NCBI RefSeq assembly: GCF_036370855.1
Contig: NC_088108.1
Location: 14,469,448-14,533,447 of the forward strand
Origin: Dromaius novaehollandiae
Taxonomy: Eukaryota > Chordata > Aves > Casuariiformes > Dromaiidae
Length of the DNA stretch: 64,000 nt
Direction: 5' to 3'
Shown here: positions 1 through 15,469 of the stretch, piece after piece
Layout of the letters: each line of letters opens with the position of its first letter
How positions within the stretch are numbered: position 1 is the stretch's first letter
Translations under genes and position numbers: made by a program
The notes under the pieces: generated by a model
Seen by the model: only the letters and a program-made list of their open reading frames with translations
Told to the model about the DNA's origin: nothing
The model's database searches: none

Positions 1-1430
1 ACCATCTGGAGAGCTGGAAGGAGTGGCTGGAAAACAGTGTTGCACATCAAGTGAGAGGTGCTGGCCTGCATCAGAAGTGCTTAGGCAGCACTGTGGCGTG
101 CTCAGAAACATTGGCTGATCATCAAAACCACACACCCTCCTTCTCGCAGTGCCTGCTTAGCATTCGACAGGTTTACCGAAACCTACAGTGCAGGAATAAC
201 TATGATTGTTTTAAAAATTTCAGAGAAATCTGGTTGTCCCCAGAAACAATCTTCCACAAAGCAGGGTCTGAGAGATTTCCTGAGCTGAACTGAACTGTTG
301 CTGAACCACACAGATGATACCTTAATGTCTTAACAGGAGAAGCTGATGGAACAAATGAATGAAAAGCTTCTTGAACTTTGAACAGTGAACTTTGTTCCTG
401 CCTAAAAAGGTGGTACAGAGTGGACATGAGGCTTGGACTTTACGGGGAGTCCATAGCTCCTAATAGAGTCTGGAGAGACCCTATTTCTGAACAGCATAGG
501 GCTGGCAGTACAGAGAGCATGCGGGTTGCACTGGGAAAGAGAGCGGATACAGGGACAAGCAGGGGTTTGGCCACGAATGCTTGTGAATGCGATTGTAAAT
601 GTATTTTAGAGGCGTTTGCGTATGGCGAGCTGGGGAAGTGGGGTAGAGGGGGGAACTTGCAAGTCGCTGGAGGGCTGCCTCGGCTCTGGGCCCCGCGTTG
701 CCTCTCGCAGCGGCTCGGCAGCTCTCGCGTGCTGTCGCTGCGGCGATGCGCAGGCAGGCTCGTCTCAGCGCTGCGTTCCCTCGCTGCCTGGCGCACTAGC
801 CTGCAGGCTGGCAAGCGCGGGGCGTGCAGGGGCATGCGAAAAGCATACTGGTGGAAGGGAACGCGGCCTCCGAGGCTGAGCGGCTTGGGAGAGGGTTGCT
901 CCTGAGCAAGGGTAGAGATTTTTAACTTTCTCTCCTTAAGTAAACAGCCTAAAATTAAGCCCTGCTTGTGTTTAACCTTTAGTGGATGCATCCCACAGAC
1001 TTGTTGCTTATTAGGTGAATTAGCCTGAACAAAGCTGGAGCGACAGGGACTGGAGACGCTTGGAGGAGCAGCTGCATAGGGGCAGAGCAGCACAGGGAGC
1101 TCCCTTGCAGCCTGCTGGCCTGGACAGCTTCCCGTTTTGCCTCTGCTTGGAGCCAGCCCTTGCGGTGTTAGCCTGTCCAGGGCACGGCGTTGCTCTCTAC
1201 AACATAGCTCTGCCCCTCTCTTCCCTCCAGCTCCCTTCCAAAAACTCCAGCTCCCCCTTGCTCATTTGATTAACATTTTCTAAACTGCCTTTGTCTCTAG
1301 CCGTGCTTGGCTGTGCTCATCCATGTGGCTCCGAGAAATACACAGTAGGGATGAATTTGGCCGCAGGCTAATTTTGGTATATTTTAGATCAGCCAGAAGC
1401 ATGAACCTCTTTCTGCTTTCTGCTCTGCAG
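1..1430 (+). other. GABRA3: GABRA3 intron 6 (3' part)
   Basis: No coding exon is recognisable before the acceptor at 1429-1430, which is preceded by a pyrimidine tract (about 1408-1428). Open frames here are GC-driven and resemble no known family. The one distinct feature is a compact CpG-rich block at about 605-885. Confidence 0.7.
605..885. promoter_or_regulatory. small intragenic CpG island
   Basis: I count roughly 29 CpG dinucleotides in about 280 bases of GC-rich DNA, while the flanks are CpG-poor. This passes simple CpG-island criteria by eye. It sits inside GABRA3, under 600 bases upstream of exon 7. It could be an alternative promoter or enhancer, or just a short GC-rich stretch. No splice donor or reading frame links it to the gene. 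Confidence 0.5.
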
Positions 1431-1574
1431 ATGCCTACACAAAGACAGAGGTGATCTACACCTGGACACTGGGGAAAGATAAATCAGTGGAAGTAGCAAA
1501 GGGTGGATCACGGCTGAACCAGTACGACCTGCTGGGCCATGTTGTTGGCACAGAGATGGTTCGATCCAGCACAG
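1431..1574 (+). CDS. GABRA3: GABRA3 coding exon 7 (distal extracellular domain)
   Basis: This 144-bp exon is flanked by CTGCAG and GTACTT and encodes the stretch from AYTKTEV through SSTG, ending one base into the Gly codon. It covers outer beta strands of the ligand-binding domain, including [10 protein letters not shown], and enters loop C, which helps form the benzodiazepine site at the alpha/gamma interface. The Glu at 1553-1555 corresponds to the alpha-3 Glu that replaces the alpha-1 Gly linked to high zolpidem affinity, supporting the alpha-3 call. The donor GTACTT is weaker than consensus, so this exon may be more prone to skipping than its neighbours. The reading frame is open across the exon and joins exon 8 without a shift. 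Confidence 0.95.
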
Positions 1575-3417
<1,843 letters not shown>

Positions 3418-6400
3418 TAGGGGAATAGAGGCACCACAAACCACAGGAAAATGTTGTTTCACCTCAAATTGTAGCACTGAGCAATTCAGTGCGTGCAGTG
3501 GGCTCTGCTTCCCGGTCCAACCTGTGCCTCCACCATCCTCCAGCACCTGGGCACTCACAGGCAAGTTCACCGTGCCCGAAGTCAGCTCGGCCCTCTTGGC
3601 CACCCGCATGGCTTGCGGGGCGGTTTGCGCAGGTGCAGGGGGCGGTGACAGCCAGGGACGGTGTGGGTGCCGAAAGGCAGCCGGCGGTGTGCGCCCTGCG
3701 GTGAGGAGGGGCGAGGAGCTGGTGTGCTGCACCTTGCAGCGACTTCGCTGGCTTGTGCTCCTGGGGGTTGTTCATCCTTCTGTGAACATAGCTGGCAGCA
3801 AAGCCCAGTGTTAGAGAGCCCTGATCTCCAGCACAGACTGGCTAGGCGCGTCCTGCTTGGAGCAGGGCTGGGAAGGGGAAGAGCCTGTGAGAACAGAAAG
3901 GCCAAGGAAAGAGACCGGCTCCAGGGAGCAGCTATGAGACGAGGAGCGGACACCAGAGCTGGTAGTCTCTAGACCTTGGCTGGCATCAGTGAAACTGCCA
4001 GCCACTTCCCAAAATAGCTCCTCGTTTCCTCCTCATGCTCCAGCTTCCCCTAAGCTGCTGCAGAAACACACCTGTGCATGTTCCTGCTACAAGCCCAGCC
4101 ATAAATATTAAAAGCAATCAAAGTGTCTATCATCCGATTGTATGCATTTGGCCATATCTGCTTATCTCTGTTGGCTTCTGAGCTAGGAAGAGGGTAGGTG
4201 TGTGGAGAAGCATTTAAGGATCTCCCTTTGAAACCCCTAATACGCCTCTGGTCAGACCTCCTCATAACAAATTCCTGGGTTGAGGCAGTACAATTGCATC
4301 TTTAATATATTGTTGTTTTCTTCAGCTGGTTTCGGATCCCACTCCGAGGCAAAGTGTCAGGCTGGCACTGCACATATATTAGTAGCTGTAGCAGATGTTT
4401 GATGACAGAATTGCTCTGTGCTTTCCTGCCAAGGCCCTGAGTTCAGGATCTTCACCCCCAACACTCCTCTGTCGCAGGAGCAGGCAGAGCCTGTGCACAA
4501 CGTTGGTGTAGGGAAAAGGGAGGGTGCAGAGCGGCACATCAGAAACACCAAGGCAGAGGAGCCAGTTGATTCTCCTCTTATGTCCATGGAAGATTCATAT
4601 CCACAGCAGACGACTGCAGGTTCTGGCTGTGGCCTTGTTTCTCCATCCCAATACTTGGTTCTGCTGATGCCAGGCAGGAATGTGTTTCCTGGAAGTAATA
4701 GTGCCCTGGAGATACCATTTAACAGAGAGTATATTGGGCAAAAGTTATCAAGCAGAGAGGGGATATATGTGGCCATCTGCTAATGTTTTTGAATAAGGCA
4801 GAAAGTGGTGTAAAAGATCCTAAAGCATTTTCTCTGTGGCAAGAGTAGTAATAGAAATATTCCCACAAAACCCAACAAAGCTGATGTCCTTCCTCCTTGA
4901 CCCCATACCGTGGCTCCTCTCTGCAGGCCTGGGCCTTGTCCCCAGGCAAGGGCCTGGAAAAGGACACAGGGAGGGTCGCAGGTTGTTTTGCACCCTCCTA
5001 AATGGACTAAAATGGAATCATGACAGTCTCCGTGTTTATTGGTGCTGTGCAGTGTAGGTAGTGAACAAGCTTTAAAATTTGCAAGGCACCCCATCTTTGC
5101 CATGCCAGCTTTGGGCTGCTCTCCCTTCTCCAGTCAGGGGACATCTGACAGCATTCCTAGACCCAAGTGCGGCTGCGGAGCAGGGTGGCCCATGTGGCCA
5201 AAACTGGTTTGCATGGTCCAGACCCTGAAAACTGCATTGAACGGTGTTAACGGTGGAGAAGAGGTGGGTACAGTCCCTTTAGCACCTACTTTTTGGTGTT
5301 TTCATCCGGCAGAATGAAAAAGGGGAGCTCAGACAGAAGTAATATAGGAAATAGGACTAGCTCAGTCATGTGGAGACTCACCAGTGAACTTTCCCTGCTC
5401 GCCTCTCCGTGCATCCTTTGCAACATCACCCCACACAGCTCAGACCCCAGCCTCACTGTCTTTCCAAGCCCCAGGCTGGCTCCTGTGACTGCACCAGCTC
5501 TGGATGTCCATGCACTCCTGACACCTGGAGCGAGCCCTTCATCGAGCATATTTGATTGCCTCTTGTGTTATCCTGATATTTTCAATTAGACAGGTTTCTT
5601 CAAGTAGCAGCTCAGGTTCAGCAGGAAAGAGCTGATTGAAAAATTGAAAGCTAGCTTTGTGAAAAATATCTAAGCTCCCAAATTGCCTTGCTTTGGAGTT
5701 CTCATTATTTTTTTAATGGCAATTGCTTATTCCATTTTTTCTCCTCAGAAAGTATTATCTACAATATTGCTGAAACTCTTCAATTACCAGGAGTATGGCT
5801 TGAAGAAAGTGAAAATTAGTCAATATTTTTATAATGTTTTTAATGCATTTTTAATTGAAAAGTACATTATTAGGGAAAATGGATAGCAATGGTTGCTTGC
5901 TTTAACAAAAAAAGCTTTAAAAGGCATTTTTCAATAGAACATTTTTTTAGAGAATCATTGTGACACCCATTCTGGCAGCTTGGGCCACTCGCTCATTCCT
6001 GGTTATGCTGGCAGGACCGAGGGTCCTGCTGTCCATCTAGGTAGTTCACAGAACATGATTTTCGAAATGTTCTGAGAACTACATTGTGTGACCACATCTG
6101 TGGTCCACCATGTTGTGTGACCATGTTCTGAGAACCACGTCTGCTCCTCTGTAAAGACTGGAAACTCCTCTGACTGTCCCTTCAGCCATTATTTTATTAG
6201 TATTATTTTACCATAGTAGCAAGCAGAAGCTTCTTCCATGGGAGGAAGCTGGATCTAGCTCCAGGGAGCTTTCACTACTAGCAGATGAGGCGTTAAACTT
6301 CCCTGATTAAATGCCGGTGTCTGCCTCGGAGCTATGACTCCTGTACAGTGAGCTGAGATATAGTTAATGGAGTTTAGGGCCCATTTACCTCATCCTAATG

Positions 6401-6454
6401 TAGGTGTTTGTCATTGGTCATATGAATAGGAGTTATTCAAAACGCTGCCGGATA

Positions 6455-6534
6455 AGGCCCTGATTTGAGCCAGGGCAGGACTAGTTGCCATCTGGTGTTC
6501 CCTTCCGACCTAAACTATTTTGTGATTCTACGAA
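6455..6534 (+). repeat. CR1 LINE 3'-end fragment
   Basis: The stretch contains CCCTTCCGACCTAAACTATTTTGTGATTCTACGA, close to the typical CR1 tail in which an AACCTAAACTATTCTATGATTCTATG-like end terminates the element. The left boundary is approximate. It is a decayed 5'-truncated copy with no coding capacity. Confidence 0.65.
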
Positions 6535-6649
6535 CTGCACCATGGACTCGTGTTGAGTAGGGCTCCCTTAATGACAGTGGGAACATGGGTCACATAGCTT
6601 GGGGGATGGCACCTACAGTTAGATGACAGAAATGCCACCCAAGTGGTCT

Positions 6650-6728
6650 GAGGAGAAACTGAGGCACAAAGATGTGAACTTGCCAAAGGCTATCTTGCAT
6701 GTCAGTGACAGAGAAGGGAACAGAATGC
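6650..6728 (+). repeat. MIR-like SINE remnant
   Basis: The block GAGGAGAAACTGAGGCACAAAG followed by ACTTGCCAAAGG resembles the core of MIR elements (GAGGAAACTGAGGCAC...CTTGCCCAAGG). It is an ancient, diverged copy with approximate edges. Confidence 0.5.
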
Positions 6729-6985
6729 AGTTCTTAATCCTGGCCTGCAACCTACCCTCTTATCCTTGGCAATTTTTGTCTCATGTGTCCCTGTCATGGA
6801 CATATCATCTCTGACATAGGTGGGGTCTGCATGCAGTGAAGCCCCAGGGGTAGAGGCCTGCCCACACTCCTTGCATCTTTGGCCATGTGTATGGTGGCAT
6901 CCCCTCCTCTGGGGAGGACACAGCTGGGGGCCAGGCCAATGTGACCCATGACAAATTTGCTTGCTGGCTCTGCCTCAGTAAAGGT

Positions 6986-6998
6986 GGGGGGGGGGGGG
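6986..6998 (+). repeat. G13 homopolymer near exon 9 acceptor
   Basis: Thirteen consecutive G residues end 50 bases before GABRA3 exon 9, in the zone where a branch point normally lies. Length is likely polymorphic and prone to sequencing error. On the transcript it could fold into G-rich structure. Confidence 0.9.
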
Positions 6999-7011
6999 AT
7001 GATGTGTGTGA

Positions 7012-7425
<414 letters not shown>

Positions 7426-10400
7426 TGAGGGCCAAGGGAGGGAGGGCTTGGAGGGCCTGTTGCTGCAGCTAGTTGGAGAAAAAAACAGTCCTAACTGCTC
7501 ATTTTTTCCTGTCCTTCTGCATGACCATTGGCCAGTGGAAACGTGCATGCAGCTCTGCCTGTCTTTGGCTTGCTCCATCGGTGGTCTTCTTTCTCTTTTC
7601 TTCTCCCTCCAACCCATAAATGCTCCATTCCTTATTGCTAGCACACTGCATGAACACAGACACACCGCGGGATGCCAGTCTTGCTAATGAAAATGGTCCC
7701 ACTCCACTGTGCTCCTGGTGGCAGGCAGCCCCCACCGTCGGTCTCCCCGGGCACGGGGCAGCAAGGGAGGGGGTGCCGCTCATGCTGCGTTACCCACAGC
7801 CGCTGGCAGCTGCTGCTTTGTACACTCGGGCAAAGAGGGTGGGTGGGAAGTGAGCAATCGGAAACAGCAACTGGCAGTAAATTAGTGCCTGGCATCACCC
7901 ACGTTTTCCCTTCTGGCTTGGGATCAGCCTTTCTGGCAGCTTCCTTCCTGACAGCCACCACTACCCCATGCTCGTGCCCCCTCCCGCCGAGCTGATTTAC
8001 TCTAGGCTGCATGAAGAAATCGCTTACTATAGCATTCTGCTACATACTGTAGCATGCATGCTCCTTGTTTACATTTATTGAATCAATTTGAAAATCAGCT
8101 TTGTCCTTGTTCTTGGTTCTAGAACCTTTATATTTTTCTCCCTTGCATTTTAATGTGCTGTTTAAAATTGTTGTGGGGCTGTATGCAAATATCTGGCAGA
8201 ATTGCAGTAACTTTTGGGAGGACAACGCCCAGTCATCTCGCTGGTACGGAAGTCACAGCAGACAAGCGGAGCCCTAATGGAGATCTACAGCTGTCATCGG
8301 GTGTTGAATGCTTCTATCTTGTCCCTTGGACTCTACCTGTTCACTTTTGCAGCTATGGTCTGAGCACCAGGCTCATGGCAGAAGGGCTCCAGAGGAGGCC
8401 GGCTGATGGCTTTCCACCTCCATCATGAACCATAGCACTAATCTGGCCCCTAGAGAGATCAGAGGACCGTTTCCCAGGTCACTGGCATGAGCGAAGGATC
8501 AGAGCAGGTCCTCAAAGCGACTATGTCCTTTTCAGGTGTGGGCAAATCAGCACAAAGTCAGGATTCACATAGCCTTGGACAGTTATGTGAACAGAACACA
8601 GCTGAAAAATACCAGAGGCTCAAGTTTATCATTAAAAAAGCCCACGCACCTTAATTTATTCCTTGTCCCAGTACCGCAAAACGAAAAGTACTGGAACAAC
8701 AGAGTAAGATCTTGCAGAAAGCTGACACTCATGGTAGTTGAACAAGAAGACAAAACAGAAATGGAAACGGGAGCACTCCTTGTGAGAGTATGCTGGAATC
8801 GAAGTCAGGCTGGAGAATCAGTCTGGACTCCAGATTTGTGGATGCTTTTTCAAGCCAACACTGATCTTTATCAGGCCCAAACTTAGAAAGTTAACCCACC
8901 TTTGATGTCTCTGCAGCTTGGGAATTCTGACTCTTTCCCATCCTCTCCATCACCTGTTTTATATCCGCTACCAATATTCCTGCCTGGAAGCACCCACTCA
9001 GGGAGAACTCCCCAAAGAGTGGCAGGCTTTCATGGAGTTTGCAAATACGATGTGTCACCATATTTGCCCTTCATCTTTATTCCATTGAATATTTCCAGGC
9101 TGAGAATTTGCTACACAATGAAGGTGCCTCATTGGCTCCATTTCAGCCTCTAATTAGCTCTTCTTGAAACAATTGACAAGCCAGGTGGTTGAAGCCACAA
9201 AAGAAAGAGGAGACAGAAGAATAACTATTGGCATTTTTAAGTGTATGTGCCAGCAGTAAAACTACCAGTGACAAGCCCAGGTTGAGCTCCAGTCCCTGGA
9301 GAGCTATCCTCCTAGCCAAAAAGAATGCTCCTTATTGATGTGATGGCAAGGATACTTCAGGTTTGATTGCTTGCTTGCGTGAACAAGAAAAAAATCAGCA
9401 GGCATCTCTTCACCTCAGATGTAGGCAGCAGCAATGCTTCCTATCACGCTTAAAAGAAATGACTACCTTGCAAAAGCTGCTGGTCGCTAAAAGGTGTTCC
9501 TGCAGTGTTCGTTCTATCAGGGCTTGTTCCATCCTTTCCTTCTCCCCTTCATCCATCTCTCCATTTAGACAGGGGATTCTATGGGGCAGAGCTGTCTTGG
9601 GGGTAGAATCTAACATGATGGGCTGATCTTCATTGTGGTGGATCACAGATCTCTGCATCATAATTGGTCGTCCTGGCTACAGGCAGTTGATCTGTTGGGA
9701 TCTGGCTGGGAGCTACTCTACCGTTTTTCTGCAGTTATTCTTTAATGAAAGCCAGGCAGATATCACCATAGATCTTGCTAGAAAGTTCTTGTAGCCCTCA
9801 CTCTAATAAGGTTTGACTAATGCTCCTTGGAGAATTTCTAAGCCATTCTTGCCTGCCATCACTAGTTCTAAGTGTGGATGAAAGATTTTCCTCTTTTTGT
9901 GAGGCAGCATGGTTGTGACCAACTTAGAGGTACAGATCAAACTGGAAAGAATTATCTTGGTGCAATGCAGAAAACTTGTTAGTAAAGATGATTTTTAAAA
10001 ACCATCACCAGGCAGTAGGTGGGAGATGGTGGTAGTTCAGGGAGGAGTGAGAGGTCAAAGTGAACCAAAGAAGACTGGTTTAAGTAGCTAACAAATCTCC
10101 ATATGTCCAGCATCCTCAAAGGATCCTATTAAAAGGATCCTCTCAGCTGACATCTGGAGGGACTGTTCAGCTAAGAGAGCCACTGGGAAGCTGCCAGCTT
10201 ATCTCTCAGGAGAGCTTCACTACCAGATGCGGAGCTTCCAGACAGACGGACTGTGTCCAAACAGAGTGAGGCCCTATTGAGTCCCATCCATACCATGCAT
10301 AGGGATGGCCATCTCTGGAGCCGACAGGGTCATTTGCCAGATGGCTGTTACAGCTGTGATCCGGAGAGATGACCCTTAACAGTATCTTTCCCACTGGAAA

Positions 10401-12840
10401 CTCATGAAACCTGCAGGGATGACATTTGCCAGCAAAATTTCCCTGCAAAAAAGTCATGTCTGTTCCTCAGGATGAAGTGTCTTTGGAAGGTGCCAACCTA
10501 AACCCACTTCGATCTGCAGTGTTATGGCTGTGCATAAAATCTGAGTTAGCTCTGTATGTGTGCTTATATGACATTGCCATGAAATTCTAGGAGATGTAAG
10601 ATCCAACTAAAAAAAAAAAAAAAGAAATAGCTGCAAACAGACACATGAGAACAAGGAAGAACACACTTTGGATGGAGGAATAGTGCTGGATGTTTACCTA
10701 TCTCATCTTCAAGACACTAGTCCTGTAGAACATGGTGAGAAGGTTAGGTCCAGGCTTTACATATACTTTTCACCTGTGTTTTCACCAAGCGAGAGTCACC
10801 AAAGGGCATCCTCCAGACCTCTCAGCTGATAAAAATCATCTTAGTTTGCTTTCTTGTGTTTTGGAAATGGTAGGCATGCTCACCATTTATACTATATACC
10901 TTTCCTGCTGACTGCGTTAAGCAAAGCTTTTTGTCCCACCTACCCATCAGTAGTTCTGAAGTTTGCCCCCTGGTCCAGGCGACTTGGGAATCATTCTTCT
11001 TTCTCTTTTGTTTCTTTCCTTTTGTGGCATCTTTGTTCCACTCTCCTCCTTGCCAGTGGAGAGGAACCAGAAACAACCATTACAGGCCACCATTTTCAAC
11101 CAGTTTGAAGTGTTACAGACTCACAGAGTGCTTCAGACCTATCTCTTTTTTTTTCTGCCTCACTATGGTAAATATGTGTTTGCTGGGATCCTTTCCCTTG
11201 CGGAGAGTGCTCTGCAGGTCCATGTCTCCTTTGTCCTACTGTCCTTGCCATTACCTGTGGCTCCTCATAGCACTACAAGTGATCTGTATCCTCAGCATCC
11301 TCACAAGACCCCATATATCATTTTTTGACACGATTTCATCCTCTTTCTTTCAACCCTTGCTGTACAGTGTGTTGGGCTTATTGACTCCTTCCAACCCCTG
11401 AGTCTTCATCTGGAAATCCAGGCAGCATGAGATCACTGGGCTGAGTCTCACGTAATCAGAATGAAGAAAAGATGGGAGGGATGAGGGATGCCAAAGGTCA
11501 CACTAGCAGTGACAGTAATCTGGCATCGATGTAGCCAGCTCGTTTATGCAAGATTGCATTGTTCTGAGCCCTTGGCTCTGCTCCAGGTACATACATCTGA
11601 GTGTAAAACACTTCACTCGTCTTCTTTGATAGGACCAAGCCTCTGGCATGCTGCAGAGGGTAACTTTGGTTGGCATGAGGAAGAAATGACATGTTTGCTG
11701 GAACAGCAACTGCAGTTGCTGGATTTTGAATTACAGGACAAAAGTATGTCAGAGAACAGAGCTGCTTAGAGGATGTTAAGGTGACTTTAAAGAATGGCAA
11801 GTGGCAGATACCTTGCATTTCTCAGTACAACCCATGACCCACAGATACTAGCAATGGTGACCCTCAGAGTGCCCTGTCAGAGGGAAAGTGCTTCCAACCC
11901 CCTTTTCTGACCAGGGAACAGGTGCAGAGAGAGAAATCTCCAATAGATCATAAGCCAAACCAGTAGTTTCCATAGCTTTAGATGTTTGGGCTTTAGCTCC
12001 TTGACAGCGGAGCTTGAAGACAAAAAGATTTAGTGAAAATGCTGTTGTACTTCAGTATGTGTGTTTGTGGAAGGACTTCCGTCAGACCTACACTGTCCAG
12101 GGAACGTATGCGTCTCTAGACCAGCTTTCCCCCTTGGAGAGCAGTGCAGGAAGAAGCTTTGTGCACTGGCTTGGTCTCCCTGGGCCCAAAGTGGGCCATA
12201 AACGCAGGACGTGCAATTCAACATAACCATGTTTTAAATGGGACAAGTTTTTGAATGCAAATGTGAGATTTCCTCCTGATTTTCCACTCTTTCCTTCTGT
12301 TTCAGTAGGAAGTGGAGCCCCTCCCAGGTAAACTTGCTGAGGGAAGGCTGAGGGCTACTTCATAGCTGACAGCAATAAACATGTTGTCCTTTGATTGTCG
12401 CAATCTTGCCTGAAACATTTCATTTTTAAAGCACATCCCAGTAAACTTCAGGCAAAACCATTTCTTCTGACATTTCAGGAGCTTGTTTGCTTGCACATGT
12501 GTGCCTTGGTAGGTGAGGGTCCTCTGGACGCTCTCCAAAGGCTACCCAGGCTCCCAGCTCTGAACAGAGCAGAAAACATCCGTAAGCAGCTGGAAAAAGC
12601 CCGTGGCTCTAGCCTTCCAAACCTGTGCACTACTTCCAGAGAAGCCCAAGCTGATACTCAGACTCTGAATCACACTAATAGGTGCAGTAGCTTGCTACAG
12701 CCACGTACAGCATTCACATTTGCCTGACTTTCCCCCATTTCAGTCTTCTGTTTTTAAATGCCTTTGGCCCAGCAGGACAGATTCACATTCCAAGCTCTGG
12801 GGCAGAAAAGCTAGCCAGGCTGAAAATGTCATGTCACTTG

Positions 12841-13010
12841 TAGTCGTCTTATTCATGTAATGTGGCTGATTAATACTAAAATTAGCATAGTGCACTTCAA
12901 ATTACATTCTGCAAACAGCAAACAATGTTTTTCATTTCATTACCGATTATTAATTATTTTATTACCTCCTGTAGCTATGTTAATAAGTAATCATACTTAA
13001 ATGTACTTAA
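12841..13010. promoter_or_regulatory. AT-rich block with TAAT motifs, candidate conserved noncoding element
   Basis: The block is rich in ATTA/TAAT homeodomain-type cores, including GATTAATACTAAAATTAGC, ACCGATTATTAATTATTTTATTACC and TTAATAAGTAATCAT. It contrasts with the mixed composition around it. This suggests an enhancer in intron 9, but conservation cannot be judged from one sequence. Confidence 0.3.
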
Positions 13011-13825
13011 ATGTTTTAGAAGGTGAAACATTTTTGGTCCTTTATTTGCTTCTCGTTAGCTACTTAGCAGGAAAAGTTCACCTTCTGTGCAGGGGGTACA
13101 AGTTAACATGGCTCTAATGATTGCAGAAATCAGTCACTCAGTTAATCATTAAAGATCATAACAACCCTTCCTGCCTTGCCCATAAAAGACTGTGAATATG
13201 GTCTGATCAATGGTTTAGTCTGTTCTGGAGTTTAAAGACATTTCAACCTCCTTCTAACAGCAGGTTAATTTCTGTAATTGCCAGAATTATAATGAGACTG
13301 CAGGCCTAGCAATGAGGTTATTGGACAGGGTTTTAAAGATTGCACAAAAGTTGTTTTTAGTGCCCCACTGAAAATCATTGTGGAAAATTCATTTCCTAAG
13401 GCAACCCAGAAATATCCATGGTGATTGCAGACACGTTTGAAATGGAGGTACAGCATGAAAACTAAAGCCCTGGAGTAGCTCTGCCAGGCAGACTGGATGA
13501 ATTGGGCTTTCTGCCTCCCAGTGCTACCCAGAGATACTTCCTGCAACTAATTCGTGGGTGAGGGTGTGGGACGGCCAGATCCTGCTGGTTGCCCACTCTC
13601 CCCTTCTCCAGGCTGAAGCATCACTTTGCACGTGGTTCCCTCTGCACATGCCCTGTGATGTGCTTCATCTTGCAGACTTCAGCCGGGCCCCAGCCAGCAG
13701 GATGGCTCACTCAGCCGTCACTCTGAGCTGCCACCTTTGCCAGAGCACCAGGCTCCTGTGGCACCCGGTGATGATTAGGCTGGGTCAGACATCCCCAGGA
13801 AGCTGGCAGCGCTCTCACCCTGTGC

Positions 13826-13850
13826 TATATGGGTACCCTGTACCCATATA
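13826..13850. repeat. perfect 11-bp inverted repeat with 3-base spacer
   Basis: TATATGGGTAC, a CCT spacer and GTACCCATATA form an exact inverted repeat in intron 9. It could be a protein-binding palindrome or a cruciform-prone site. No function is assigned. Confidence 0.9.
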
Positions 13851-15469
13851 CATGCAAAACCATGTAAAGCACCCCTGGGAGATGCCTGACTGAGTCTTAC
13901 CTTATGTTTCAGTTGCTTTTGAATAGAAAATGAGATCCAAAGTTACACCTTGTTCTGAGTTTAGGTTTCAGTTTCCCACCGTGAGTCATCACTGTGTCTA
14001 ACTCTGGCTCTTGGCAAGGTAATTGCAGTGGACACATCTTGGAGTACACAGGTGCAGGGATGTGTGGTGTGCCTGTTGTCTGCATATAAATAGATTTGAT
14101 TTGATGGGCTTCTCTCAGTAGACCTGGATTGCTTTATACAATATAGCAGCTGGTCTCAAGTTCCTGACAGCACCAGAAGGATCCCCAGAGTGGAAGCAAC
14201 ATCTATTATGACTTCCTAGCTCCTGTCTTCCTGTCCACTCATCTTCATTAACACCTGAACCATCTGTCTTAAGCATCCTCTGTCTTCCGTCAGTACATCA
14301 TGTCTAATGCATAACTAGTACATCTTTTCCATTTGCTATACAAGCTCTCCTCCATTCAGCATGGACAGCACGGTTGTCCCCAGACCTTGTGGGAAGTGTG
14401 CATTACCTCCCTTTATTTGAAGCAACTTGTAAATACAAAGATGAAAGGCTTCCCTCTCTCCTAAAATGCCATGTTGAGCAATCCTGAAATCCAGAGCTAG
14501 TGGAAATGTCCTCAGTCTGTTCTGTATCTTACCTGGGCAAGTCATGAGCTGCTCTAAAGGGGCCCAGAGGCATTTTGGTTGTTGTGATGTTACGCTGTGC
14601 ATCACTGTATAAGGTATTCAGGGCACTGAGGCAGGGTAAGATATTGCCTTATAATTTCATTGTCCAAAAATATTATGATGTTGTTACCCACATTCTTAAG
14701 GCTACCGTCTTTCTCCTACAAAAAAAAAAAAAAGAAATATAATCCTCTGTGATGTCTCTCCCTCTCATGTGACCCAGGAAGCAGGCTGGCTAAGCAGAAA
14801 ATCACGTTCTTCCCCCAGGCTGACCACGCTGTGTCTCATTCTTCTCTAAAGACTACATGCCTGCATCACCTCCCCACGTCTGAACCTTATGTGCAACAGA
14901 ACACTTTGTCCAGTTGAGGGAGAGACCAGGGAGTGTGTACATCTCTTGAGCCTGCTTTCGCTTAAACTGGCCTGGCAATACACCAGCATATGGTATGCCT
15001 GCACTCTGCCAGTCAAGGAGTCACCCATTTTGGGCAGCTACTGCTGAAAGGCAGCAACACACACCTTTTCAGATCACTGGTCTGATCTAAGGCGTCACAA
15101 TGAGGCTACAAATCAGGCTGGATGGCTTCAGTTTTTTCACTTGTGGCAGGGTCTAGCACCTACCTGCCGGGCCAGGACCTCTTTATGCTACGTGCTGCCT
15201 GCCAGGCTTGCATGGATTAGCTGGTGTAATTAAGGAGACCAACACATCCTTCTGCTCCAGCAGCCGACATGTGGCAGCAATATCACAGGTTCTGGCCATC
15301 TTCTCACCTCATCTCCCTTCCCTTCCACAATGGCTTCTTGAGCTTTTGTTCCTTGCATCCTTCCCCATCTTCTCATCCAGGCAGGCAGGTAATCTCAGGA
15401 GACTAAATGTTTTTGGCGTAGTTCTTGCAGTCACCTCATCTCTTATGTTTTTTCTTCCACCTTCCCTAG

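Noticed and set aside
440..1093. 217-codon open frame on the minus strand over the intronic CpG island
   Set aside because: It is explained by GC-rich composition, has no family resemblance or splice context, and overlaps other-strand frames equally open.
6069..6138. Possible inverted-repeat regulatory element with GTTCTGAGAAC copies
   Set aside because: The copies are direct and imperfect, and the included stem ACCAC/GTGGT is only five pairs. It reads as a local duplication.
14351..14373. REST/NRSF-like site (TTCAGCATGGACAGCAC) in GABRA3 intron 9
   Set aside because: The two half-sites are present but about three bases too close for the canonical RE1 and not at a known alternative spacing.
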